Below are positions 50,819 to 61,025 of a DNA stretch of 64,000 nucleotides, one piece after another. Under the pieces are notes generated by a model, which searched no databases, was not told the DNA's origin, and saw nothing but the letters and a program-made list of their open reading frames with translations. The position numbers were made by a program, and so were the translations under genes. Source of the stretch: Marsupella aquatica (lineage: Eukaryota > Marchantiophyta); contig OZ316892.1 in the NCBI GenBank assembly GCA_973895155.1, forward strand, positions 31,062,001 to 31,126,000, given 5' to 3'. Within the stretch, counting starts at the first letter, position 1, and every line of letters begins with the position of its first letter.

Positions 50819-52465
50819 TGGGTATAGGTATTTTACCTTGCGTTGCATTAAACATGATGGGGGTCCCTGAAGGAAGGAGCTTGCCATGGGGGTCTGTCAA
50901 GAAATTCATAAACTCTCAAGCATCCTCATACTAAACCAATGGAATGTCCAACCCGCCCTACACGACTCCCGCGCAGAGCTTTGGTTGATGACTACTATAG
51001 TCCTGTTCTGGTTCACTACCAACATCCATGTCCTATGGGTTTTCCGGTGACAAAATGGACCGTAAATGGCTGTGTTTCAGCCGGCTTAGACTTTGGGGCA
51101 AACCACCTACTGTACGCCCTCTGTTTTGTGCCACGTTTTCATCGTTGTTGAGCACCCCCAAGTCCCCACTTTTATACCGGCGGTGTGACGGATCCACAAT
51201 GTGTCGAGGTTTGTAGAGAGCATTGACAATTGCTTGACATTGAATTGGGCATCGCCCTTCTTCACAGCCCTCTCACGGAGCCTCCGGCCGTTGCAGCGGA
51301 ACGACCCCATGGCCTGCATCACAATTATCTGTAACGTCCTTTTGTAAAGCGTTTTTCCACCTCTTCCCCACCATCTTTCATTGCATTGGTATGTTTGCGT
51401 CGATAGTGCACAGTAGAAGACTGGTAAGAACTCCATAAACAAGACAATTAGGAATTAGCAGGTGAATGTCCATATGGGCCTCGTTCTGGATGCATGTTCA
51501 CGATGAGTACTTTTAAGATGCTTTGAGAGGTAACGAGAATCACAATAGCCAAAGGCAATCGTTATACATGAAAACTGGGAGGAGAAATCACAAATGTCCA
51601 TACGGTGAGTGCACTGTAGACGCGGCAATCGTGATCATGGAAAAATAAGCACATGGACGATGGCTTCAAATAAACTTTCCACTAATATAGAAGCATATAT
51701 GACCAGCATAGACAAAACCAGAGAATTACTTCAACAACATGGAGCTACAGTCGCGCAAGCAAATGAACAGCATATCCATGGAAGCAAGTTGTTGACATTT
51801 GTCAATTATCTCAGTGTCGATAAACGCATCATGCTGCCAAATCTTTCGGCAAAGACAGTAAATAATGGAGTCACCTCAATCTGTTGAGGAACAAATCAAG
51901 ATTGTTTCCACAGTCATGGTAATTACAAACAAAGAGAGAAGAAGAAAGGTACAGGGTAGGCAAGGTCCAGCTAATTAAATAATTGAAAATCCTGCCTGAA
52001 GCTATGGTGGTAAGTTCCAACGAAGTACTTCTTCAACAAGCTTAGAGCTAAGGAAACCGAGGAAAGCATACACCTTCTTAAGCTTTGCACAGGAGAGACA
52101 ACAGAGAACTAGGACGAAATCTTGCAAGAGGAGTCCTCGGTGGCTGATGTGGTGTTTTGCCGGCCTGGAATGTTTGAGGGGTCGTTCAGGCCCGGGATGA
52201 CTTGCACCAAGTTGAGCATTTCCTGAGGTATTCGGTTGGATCGAATTAGCTCAGTGAAGAGGGCTGCCAACAGTTGAGCTCTCAGGAGAGTCTATGGATT
52301 CTCCAGATCAGTTGTAGCCCTCTTCTCTTCGTGTTTTCTGTGGAGCCTATCCCTCTCTCTGGCGTCCTTTTGCCAATAAATCGTGTGCTTCCCTTCTGTC
52401 AGCGAGTTGTTGACATTTCCATTTAATATCATATGCTGCTGTCTGAAAACATTTTTCTCACCTAG

Positions 52466-53099
52466 CTATCCGATGTAAACTCCTGCCAAATTGGGCCGGG
52501 ACGTAGCCTGTGAAGGACCCGCCTTCCTTCCATTCTTCTTGTTATGATTGGATCTCTCCACAGTGGGATTACTTGGCGGAGCTGTGGGGACTCGTGCAGC
52601 CTGCCCATTTTGGGTGTAACGAAACGTGTGCTCTCCAGCAGAAGCAGTCGGGTTTGCTTCCTGCCTTACCCCTCTGAATTCATGAGCTTGTGATGCTGTG
52701 GCTCGAGGCACCGTGCGTGGATCTGTATTGTCGTTGGGAAGCTAGTCCCCACTGGAAATCAAATTGTTAGTCCCCACCCTCTTCGCAAAAATCTGTGTAA
52801 CACTTTATGTCGTTCCTGTGGGAACATCTGAAATAATCAGCGGAATTGAATGCACGATGCCAATAAATTGTACCTGGTGCCACCGAGTCTTGCTGCAGAG
52901 CTCCTTCGTAGTCCTCTTGGTTTTCATCATCTGATGCTGCATCCACAAAGAGCTCGGTGTGTCCTGGCAATCCAACAGACGCTGTGGTAGGAGGAGCAAC
53001 ATTTGCCCTCTCACCATACACCGCATGCATCCTGTCGAAGTGAGGGCAGATTTTGTCGAGGTTGTCCTCCGACGTCATTCCTGCCCGAAACTCCGCCAT
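52466..53099 (-). CDS. Possible two-exon hypothetical protein
   Basis: A minus-strand frame from ATG at 53,099 reads MAEFRAGMTSEDNLDKICPH, FDRMHAVYGERANVAPPTT and HTELFVDAASDDENQEDYEG. It meets CCAG/GTACAA near 52,876, a fair donor. A second open segment (52,466-52,750) is Asn/Gln/Ser/Thr-rich with RSNHNKKNGRKA. The phrase 'CPHFDRM...YGERANVxPP' resembles the spacer after the trihelix (Myb/SANT-like) domain in plant and Harbinger-associated DNA-binding proteins, but no helix-turn-helix was found upstream. The splice joint does not keep phase convincingly. It may be a fragment. Confidence 0.35.
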
Positions 53100-53546
53100 T
53101 GATAAACCAGTTCCTGAATTGTTTTTGGCGTCCTTATGTTATCCTTCATGGCGAGAGCCTCCTTGTACCCTAAACCGTAACGTCAAAACCTTTTTCCCAA
53201 GTTATCTCCCGTGCCTACAAATTTGGGGAAACCGTTGGCATGGAGATGAACTTGTCCCCACAGGCACCCTACGAGAGGATCCATTCAGCATATCAAAACT
53301 CTTTGCATCTTCCGATTCATATCGCTTCCACGAACCTGCTCACAATTGGATGCGACCATGTCCGCTCCGTGTTCATTCACCTGCGAGTGTACCACTACAC
53401 TACTGCTGGATCCTGCGATACTCCCGATCCAGACAATACTGGAAATGTAGCAGCGCCCCACATCGAATTTGCCATACCTTCTATTTCTACTCCCGACTTT
53501 CACACGGAAAATTAGTAATCACAGAGAGAGGGGAGCTTGAATTTTG

Positions 53547-53567
53547 AAACCCTAAACCCTAAACCCT
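53547..53567 (-). repeat. Interstitial telomere-type repeat (CCCTAAA orientation)
   Basis: Three perfect units of AAACCCT. Confidence 0.9.
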
Positions 53568-53790
53568 CTGAAATGTCGCGCATTACCACCAGTACCAGAC
53601 AAGTTGCAGAGCAAAGTCGGCCGAGGTGTTCAAATGGGAACAAGACGGGCTTTCCTTAACCTAGGGTAAACCCGGCTTTGTAAGAGGCCCCCTTGTTTTT
53701 GCATGCCTGGCCGAAAACTCGGTCCCGGGCGGCTTTCCGGACAAACTGTGCTCGTGACCATGTTCGATGGCGCCAAGTTTGAGATGCCCT

Positions 53791-53819
53791 AGTAGTAGTA
53801 GTAGTAGTAGTAGTAGTAC
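53791..53819 (+). repeat. (TAG)n microsatellite
   Basis: About nine perfect TAG units. Confidence 0.9.
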
Positions 53820-54085
53820 TATAGTACTGTAGTAGAGGCTTCACCACTTGGCATTTCCGGTCATTAACCAGGCCTTATGGGATGGAGTAGGAGCCATCCA
53901 AGAGTTGTGCTCAGATGAGGGATGAAGTACGGACCAATAATGAGTTTGTCCGTGGTTGCCGTTGGGATACTCCCTTCAGATATGGAGATGGGACCATGGA
54001 TCCGGAAGGAAAAATTCTACAAAGTAGCAAAGAATGAGAAGGCTGTGTTGTAGGGGCCTAAGTTTAGGGTGAGCCGTTGCGAAAG

Positions 54086-55708
54086 ATGGAAGCCGACGGG
54101 AGGGATGTCCGTGGCACGGAGGAGATGAAGCACGAGTTGCAACGTAAGTTGGCAGAGCTTGCCATCCTAAATGGACAATACGCAGCTGAGAACCTGCTGC
54201 TTAAGGAGAAGGTGGCCAGGGGGGATAAGGCGTTGGGTGCAGTCCGGAAGCAGCGTGATATGCTGGCGTTTTGGGTTGATGATGCTTGCAAGGCTGCTTC
54301 AACAAAGCAAATGGATGTGTGCACTGAAATGACAAAGGACCACCAGGCGACAAGAGAGGCGTTGGAGCGGGAACCGAGTGATGTTCCCGAGGTGGCCGCT
54401 AGACAGTCGGACGATCTGAGGAGTCAGCGGACCGCGGCCTTGGAGGACGTCAAGAGCCGGAATGGAGAATCGAGGGATGTTCCCAAGGGGGCCGCTAGAC
54501 AGTTGCGTGCTCTGATGAGTCAGCGGACTGCGGCCTTGGAGGAAGTCGAGGGCCGGAATGGCGACATAGTGATGCAGTTTGCGACCTTGCGCGTCGCGAA
54601 TGAATCTGAACCTAAGGCGAAGGAAGACAGGCAGAATGGGAAGCGAGATGCACTTGCCGGAGAAGCAGAAGAAGTGGAGCGGAGGAACAAGTACTTGCAG
54701 GCCCTAGCGGACAGTCAGATGCAGAAATGTTGCAAGTGCGCAGAAGCAGGGAAGGAGTGGCGAGGAGGATTATTAGGTTCACGACGACCCGGCAAATCGG
54801 CCACTTATGAATGGGAGGAGCATCCTAGTTTTTGTAGGGAATTCAAGCTTTTGTTGGGAAAGTTTAGTGTAAAACGAATCTGCACCGATGTCCACGAGCT
54901 CGTTAGGCAGAAGAATCTACTCTTCCCTACTGCTGATCTACCTGTGTGGCTGAGCGAAAGTCTTATCGTTAAGGATCGGAATGATAAGCCGCTGTTGTAT
55001 TTTTTGAAACATGCCCTTCAAAGACCTTTCTGAAATAGAGATCCTACGTTGGAAGGATTAGAAGCTCTTGAAGAGCTTGTGGAGGTGTACCCGCCAAATC
55101 GACCCGCATCTGCAAATGGCAGATTCAAGGGACAAGCTATTCCCCTTGGCTCGGGTGTACACCATCTGGCATTTTGGCATGGCACCGGTCACAAACATGT
55201 CCCAGGGGTTTTGTCACAGCACATCATTGGATCCGGGAAGAAGTTGAATTGGATCCTAGAGTTCATAAACAAGTTCACGCCGGTGACACAGGCGATTGGA
55301 GCGCTCTTCGAATGCATCGACAGTGACATGTACGAAACATATAAGGCATTGTTTGATGCTTTCGCTCCTGGAGCAGCCAGTTATATGCATTCCACTTCCC
55401 GAAATTGTTTCTTAGGGATGGCAATAAATACCCAACTCGCTCCTGGTCCGCACAGAGATACAAATGACGCTGTGGATGGCTGGGTTGCGAATGTAGCATT
55501 TGGTGATTTTGAGGGTGGACGTTTGGAAGTGCCACAACTTGGTTTACAATTTGTATTACAACCTGGAGATGTGGTGTTTATGCGGTCGGCCGTTCTGCAA
55601 CACTCGATATCAAGGATAACGTCCGGCTCTAGGTTTGGCGTAGTGTTTTTTACTCACGAAGCGAACTTTGCAGAGAATCTTCGCAAGTCACGGATCAGTA
55701 CCGAGTAA
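54086..55708 (+). pseudogene. Coiled-coil protein fused to a TET/JBP-like 2-oxoglutarate dioxygenase, one in-frame stop
   Basis: One frame runs from ATG at 54,086 to 55,708 and is broken only by TGA at 55,031-55,033. The first 315 codons form a Glu/Arg/Lys-rich coiled coil with a Cys pair (KCCKCAEAGKEW) and a conserved-looking end (LPVWLSESLIV). After the stop comes a double-stranded beta-helix dioxygenase: NCFLGMAINTQLAPG, the iron ligands H and D in PGPHRDTND, GDFEGGRLEVPQLGLQF, LQPGDVVFMRS, the distal H in LQHSI, and R in GSRFGVVFF for 2-oxoglutarate. The order and the 'G-x-L-x-x-P-x-L-G ... G-D' core match the TET/JBP family, which oxidises 5-methylcytosine or thymine in DNA. All catalytic residues are present. 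A change of CGA to TGA would explain the stop. Alternatively these are two genes, the second lacking an ATG near its start. Confidence 0.7.
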
Positions 55709-56048
55709 GATTAGAGCCATTGGGGCTGTAGGTCTGTGGCGGGGTGTGAGGATGGTTTCTTGGTACTCTGCTCTCACTATGCAATTTGTGAACAATCTGC
55801 AATGAAGATATGATGGATGACATCGAACAAGAGATCCCATTGAATTGCTGGTTTGGTAGCGCTAGTGGAGCAATGAGAAGCATTTTTCAATGAAAATGAG
55901 CTTCAGAGCAACACCAATTGTCTGTGCTCCTTTCGATGGATTCCAGTTTTAAGACACTTGGAAATGATCTCGGAGGTAGGCCATCCAGATCCATTCTCCG
56001 ACAATCCCCTTTTTGTGATGTCTCATTTTACGTGCTTCAGCCTGTTTC
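55709..56048. other. Non-coding gap
   Basis: The 3' flank of the dioxygenase gene; no features seen. Confidence 0.4.
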
Positions 56049-56960
56049 TTAAAGACCTCCTTCATCCTTTTCTCTCCATGCGATCAGTGGTTTCCGGAAG
56101 GCTCCTGTGTTTGTGTGTTCGCCCCCAAAGAGACCTTTTTTCCAGTTCGCCAAAAGCCCTTTCTTAAAAAGTGCCAGCATCATAAGGTGGTAAGTTGGGA
56201 TAGCCTTGAGAATGTGTTTTAGCATGATCGCCCTACCAGCAAACATGAGGCTGCTGTTCGCCCATGTGTGGAGACGCTTCCTCAACTTGCCCAGAAGGAA
56301 ATTTGCATCTTGTGAAGGTTGAGTCCTACACCTCCAAGGCAAATACATATCTCTGCCTCTTTAGCAATTTTGCATCCCGTTTCCTTGAGCCAGTCAGGAG
56401 ATGCCATTCTCCAGGTAGATCGGAATATGATTTGAGACTTTTTGACGTTCAAGACAGCTCCCGAGATGTTGTCTGGATCACCTCACGAGCAGCAACAAAT
56501 TCCTCTGCAGTGTCTTTGAGGAATAGTCCCGTGTCATCAGCGAAGAGCTGGTGGCAAAGACTACTCCCATTACAGAGTTGCAATGCATTGATGACCCTGC
56601 ATCCAATTGTTGTTTGAGCATGGCCATCAGAGCTATGGCTGATTGGTGAGTGTCAAAAGGATGCTAGAGAGCGGACATCCCTGTCAACTTCTGTGAGGGT
56701 AAGCATAGTGAGTGGTCGCTAATTTGACAACAGAAGCAAGTCCTGACTCTTGGGTATGAGTTCAATAACTCCGGCTAGTGGCTTTGGTTGTCATGGTTCC
56801 GTGTTAATGAAAGCCCGAATAACAGCAGAGTAAGTAGGACCCATGTACGACCATCCCTTTAGCAGCATCTTGATGGTGACTCCGTCGATTCCTGGTGACT
56901 TATCTTTTGGCATCCCTGTAACCACTTTAAGAATATCTGCATCTTCGGTTGTCTACCTAG
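56049..56960 (-). pseudogene. Third degenerate LINE reverse transcriptase (minus strand)
   Basis: Read leftwards: DILKVVTGMPKDKSPGIDG near 56,950-56,890 (RT entry), then the catalytic box in LCHQLFADDTGLF near 56,560-56,520. Next come LNVKKSQI, and LLGKLRKRLHTWANSSLMFAG with RAIMLKHILKAIPTYHLMM (the thumb region of plant LINE RTs) at 56,300-56,180. The last is LIAWREKDEGGL near 56,060. Stops and frame changes separate the pieces, and the fingers/palm sequence between the entry motif and the F-A-D-D box is mostly deleted. It ends before the zinc-binding C-terminus. Confidence 0.8.
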
Positions 56961-56969
56961 ATACACTGC

Positions 56970-58600
56970 CTTGGTTACCTCGACATCTCCTCCCTGTCCT
57001 TCTGTTTCCTTTTTGTGCTTTCTTCGGTTTGTTGGGACCTCACTCTGTACGTCCACTCTGTTAGCATCCCAAGCAGGCATCCGGGAGAGGACGGTAAATT
57101 ATTACATCCACCTGGTAGTTTCCCACTCCTGGCACCGCAATGTTGATGTACACAATTGGGTCTTCATATTACATGAAACACATCCTCGTATGTGAGAGAA
57201 TTTACTCCTGGATTTATGTGTCTGCGCATATATAGCACAGTTCCAACCTCGGCAAGCATAATATTCAAAAGCAGGGTTGAACAGTGGCATGTCGATCCAA
57301 ACAGGAGCCCTGGTAGATTTCATCGGCTTAGCGTCAAAGTCAGGTGTCCGGGGCATGGCCACTACCATCTTCATCAGAATGTGTTTCGGGAATTCGATAT
57401 CGAATTAATATCAATCTTTAAGGTAGTCGCGTGTTGGATTGAAGTCCAGAGTGTATAGAATGATTCCTCTCTTCTGTAGGTGAAGTATTCTGCTAACGAT
57501 GATATTTCGATCTACCCCGACAGTTTCGGATCTCATCCTAACTGTCGGACGGTGCTGCAGCGTAGGACAGTTCACGGTGAACTTCAGCAATCCTTCTTGG
57601 TCTCTCCTTCATGGTGTCGGTGTTCAAACTTGTGACCTACCACCCGATACATGCTGAGTTCTGTTGTGCGAGTTCGGGTCGCCGTTAACTATCATGCCAG
57701 AAAATTGGAGGTTTCGCATTTCTGCCATAGCTGTTTCTCTCTGGCGCGCTGTCGGAAAACTGTTTAGTATAAAATAAACACGGTCAGTTGATTCAGGAAA
57801 GAAAAGTGTAAGCTGCTAAGTTCTACTTGCGCGAGCACTTTCAGTGCCGCCATCGCCAGTCCATCGTGACGTCCAACGAGGCACAACATACCATAATAGT
57901 TGTCCAAATAACACTTGGAACCAGTTTGGTTCATTTCTGCTTTCTTCCCTTGGAGTAAACACTGAAAACCTTACAATAGGCTGCCACCAGAGTGCTCAAG
58001 TGAATGGAATCCACCAACGTCCTCTTCCTTTGAGCCTCGTAGCTTGCATGGGTGCAGGAGGAAGCACTTAAATTGGATTGTGCTCTTTCATCCGTTCAAG
58101 TTCAGAGCCACAACTATGGTTCAGAGAACTACTCTCGGACTGGTTGTTGTGAGTAAAAGTTGTTGTAGCTGTTTTTAGGGGATTCCGCTTTCAATCAGTT
58201 CAGTGAGCTCGATCAGCGGAGGCAACTCACATCCAGGTTGCATGTGCCCTTCCAAGTCCCTATTGCGAGCAACCTGCTTCATGGTTGGCATTCCTGTCGA
58301 TCACATAAACAGCCCTCAATTCCAACCGTAATTAGAATTCCAAATTGAACCAGGTTTACATTCAATTAGCACAACATACAAATTTCAATTCACTGGTCAG
58401 CCATAGGAAATGTAATGCATCGAGGCTGAGTACGACTTAGAGTGCACGTTCTATGGGCCGATGATAGATTGACCTTTCGATCATAATAAAAGAGTATAGA
58501 ATGCCTATAGAAATTGCGAAACCTATTGCCGTGCTTGATGCCTTCATCGGGTTCTTCCATCCCTTCGTGCAACGATTTCCCATGCCATCCCTCCCAACCA
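56970..58600. other. Non-coding stretch
   Basis: No supported gene; open frames under 90 codons with no family resemblance and no telomere-type tract. Confidence 0.4.
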
Positions 58601-58620
58601 CAATTAATTCCTCCCGTCTC

Positions 58621-58862
58621 CACTTCTCATCGCTTCTCATTCAATTCTTCCCCACCAGAGCCCATAAAATCTCCATGGCTTCTCATGCCTGCAACATAGG
58701 GTCTACGATGCATTGGATGCCAATCAACCCAAAATCACAATTGCATTTCACCGAACCACACAGCAATTCTCTCGTGCACCTCTCATCGCTTCTCAATCAA
58801 TTCTTCCCCACCCACTGGCGTCCACAAAATCTCCATAGCTTCTCAAGATGCATTGGAATGCC
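58621..58862 (+). repeat. Diverged direct duplication of ~90-100 bp
   Basis: CACTTCTCATCGCTTCTCAT and TCAATTCTTCCCCACC at 58,621-58,660 recur as CACCTCTCATCGCTTCTCAA and TCAATTCTTCCCCACC from 58,776. Both copies continue with AAAATCTCCATRGCTTCTCA and end near GATGCATTGGAATGCC. A 15-base block is missing from the second copy. A 134-codon frame spans both but has no motif. Confidence 0.75.
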
Positions 58863-59289
58863 GCAGGCCAGAGGTACTTCTTGCCCTCTATTCAGTAAAG
58901 CATAGCTCTTCCCACACTTGCTCGTAACCTGGATACGCAGCTACATGCAGCAGGCGATGCGGAGTCACGAGTGCGAGCCACCGCAAACTCTAGCGACCTC
59001 CTCTTCGGGATAACATTTTGGCCCTAAATAGTAAGTTTCCTTTGTAGTTGGTTTGCAATGTTACTGTACTTGTCGTGGATTTACGTTCGGAGTCGTCTAT
59101 CCTGGTTTGGTACACTGCATTTACTCTTAACCCAGTAGCTATAATTGCCGTTGGAGTTACTTAATTTACGGATTAGTTTATTGACGTATAAGTCCTGCCT
59201 TTCAATTCTCTACACGACTCTTTGGTAGAATATTTATAAGAAGAGCACCACTTACTGACGGGAACTTTCCTTCCCGGACACATCGTTTT

Positions 59290-59780
59290 AAAAAATTGTG
59301 CGAGATCCATTCGAATCCCGTTGGCAAACCCGACGTAAATAGGACTCCTCTGTAGAGTGTTGCCGACTAGTGAAATGCAGGCAATCAGTCAAATTTGGCT
59401 CTCCACAACTAGATTTTGTTGCGTCGGATGCAAACAATACCTCCTCATAATCATCGTTAATATAATTAACGACTTCCATGACTACGTTTATAACTACGTC
59501 CGACGTAACGGCGACGTCAGAGAAATCTAAGCGCCGATTGCCCCATTTTAACGTCGCTAGAAACACGTTTAAAATTAACGTCTCTGGATGAGCTGTCCTA
59601 AATGTCGTTTTGGTCGTCGTTCAATATTAATGACGTATTAGAGGACGTAATGTATTTAGGGTATAACGACGTCAATGTTTACGTCATGGAGGGAGACGTA
59701 AAAGTGGTAACGTTGCTCTGTAGGATGTTCCGATTGAATCAAGCCATGTTAGACGTTGAGTACATCGGTGTGGACGACTT
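59290..59780. repeat. Left ACGTC/GACGT motif cluster
   Basis: About fifteen occurrences of ACGTC, GACGT or near variants in both orientations, for example CCGACGTAACGGCGACGTCAG at 59,500, TTTTAACGTCGCT at 59,549, ATAACGACGTCAATG at 59,663 and GGAGACGTAAAAG at 59,693. It lies upstream of the plus-strand gene. Confidence 0.75.
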
Positions 59781-59949
59781 GAATGAGGAGTAGTCCATGC
59801 TGACTCGAGTATAGCTTGGGTTTTCTACGGGAGGATTTTGGTTTAAGAGTGCTGAGACCAAAGTAGGCTTGCATTTGTGATTTTTGGAGAATGCACTCTT
59901 CCTGAGTACAGAGAAATTGCAGCGTGGGATCTAGACTCAGTGTTCAGTC

Positions 59950-60510
59950 ATGGTGCGCAAGTTCTTCAAAGATGTGCATTGTTGCTTCCTTCCACTTGGT
60001 GAAGAGGACAAGACTATACGTGGGTTCTTTTGTCGGGGAGGTGTTATTGAGAAGTTGTGTACCTCGGAAACAGACTACTTGCTGGCCTATACGTGGAAAG
60101 AAGTTGTTGAGCACTTCAGTGACTACCATGGATTGATCGAGCACTTTGCAGAGACAGTTCATTTCATTTCTATCCGTTGGGTAGAGTGCTCAATTCTGGC
60201 CAACAAACAGTTGGATCCAGGAGACTTCCTGCTGCATCCAGGTGATGATCAGATGTTGGATGAGGCGCCCAACCCAGATGATGGGGAGGCATATCCACCT
60301 ACATTGCCCAAATGGGAGCTGTCTCCGACTGAGCTTCACATTGTCTTGTATGATTACAAGGAAAGTTGTGCAGCTGAGGTTGAGGCTGAAAGGCTAAAGG
60401 CTGGGGAAGAGGTCATCCGGAAGAAATGGAACCAAAGGCAGAGGCGTGATTCTTACAAAAGAAGGAAGGCAGATGAGGAGTACTACTGGTCTGGTGAAGG
60501 AACTCCTTAA
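59950..60510 (+). CDS. Second gene of the CACTA element (possible TNPA-like accessory protein)
   Basis: 186 codons from ATG. The N-terminal half is mixed and hydrophobic (KFFKDVHCCFLPLG, LLAYTWKEVVEHFSDYHGL). An acidic middle (HPGDDQMLDEAPNPDDGEAY) follows. The C-terminal 60 residues form a strongly charged helix with a basic patch (KKWNQRQRRDSYKRRKADE). It lies between two ACGTC-motif clusters and converges on the transposase gene. CACTA elements usually encode a second protein that binds the subterminal repeats, and the basic helix would suit DNA binding. I do not recognise the family, so the role is inferred from position only. An upstream exon is possible (AG near 59,920). Confidence 0.5.
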   Translation: MVRKFFKDVHCCFLPLGEEDKTIRGFFCRGGVIEKLCTSETDYLLAYTWKEVVEHFSDYHGLIEHFAETVHFISIRWVECSILANKQLDPGDFLLHPGDDQMLDEAPNPDDGEAYPPTLPKWELSPTELHIVLYDYKESCAAEVEAERLKAGEEVIRKKWNQRQRRDSYKRRKADEEYYWSGEGTP

Positions 60511-60689
60511 GTAGCAACAATCTGGATGTCAATGGATGAGGCAGTTTAGTGATTCGGCTAGGTTATAGTCGCTTTGTGGTGGACATGCAATGTGCTTTGT
60601 AGGACCTTTGTATCTCTATATCATACTGAAACTGAATAAAGACTCCCTCATGTTTTTCATTTTGAATGCATGTGCCAATTAATATCACC

Positions 60690-60960
60690 ACTGTCATTAA
60701 CGTCGTGCGGATATAGTAACGTTGCAATACACGACGTCTTTGGTTTAATACGTACCCTAAAACGACGTAAGTTAGTTTAACATCGTTTTAAGTGGAGAAT
60801 CAACGTCGTGTGGAGTAATGTAAACGGGGTCGTGGCTAAATTAACGTCGTTGAAGGCTCAATAAAACGACGTTAATTGGAATTAACGTCTGCCTGATACG
60901 ACGTAGTTTGAAGATACATTGGTCTACCGGACGTAATAGTCATACAACGACGTTACCCAC
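60690..60960. repeat. Middle ACGTC/GACGT motif cluster
   Basis: About a dozen motifs, including CATTAACGTCGTG, ACACGACGTC, AAAACGACGTAAG, ATCAACGTCGTG, AATTAACGTCGTTG, AAAACGACGTTAATT and ACAACGACGTTACC. These are the most uniform copies (AACGTCGT/ACGACGTT). It lies between the 3' ends of the two convergent genes. Confidence 0.8.
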
Positions 60961-61025
60961 AGATGCTACAAACCCACATGAAGGTGGCCATAACGAATAT
61001 ATACATGCACTGAATACATTTATGG

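Larger units (their letters stand above)
48840..52460. other. Mostly non-coding stretch with several telomere-type tracts
   Basis: AT-rich to 50,500, then a patch dense in TTTAGGG-type motifs (50,556-50,577, 50,648, 50,671, 50,700, 50,795-50,818). A (GAAA)n run lies at 49,868-49,895. Small open frames at 51,107-51,442 (minus) and 51,609-51,887 (plus) show no recognisable family. Confidence 0.4.

Noticed and set aside
51107-51442. Minus-strand frame with CNERWWGRGGKTLYKRTL, considered as a DNA-binding exon
   Set aside because: The Trp/basic spacing does not fit Myb, trihelix or BED patterns, and no splice-compatible neighbour was found.
59200-59330. CACTA terminal inverted repeat at the left end of the transposon
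   Set aside because: CACTTACTG-like strings occur near 59,250, but I could not match them to a partner because the right end is outside the window, so no terminus is annotated.
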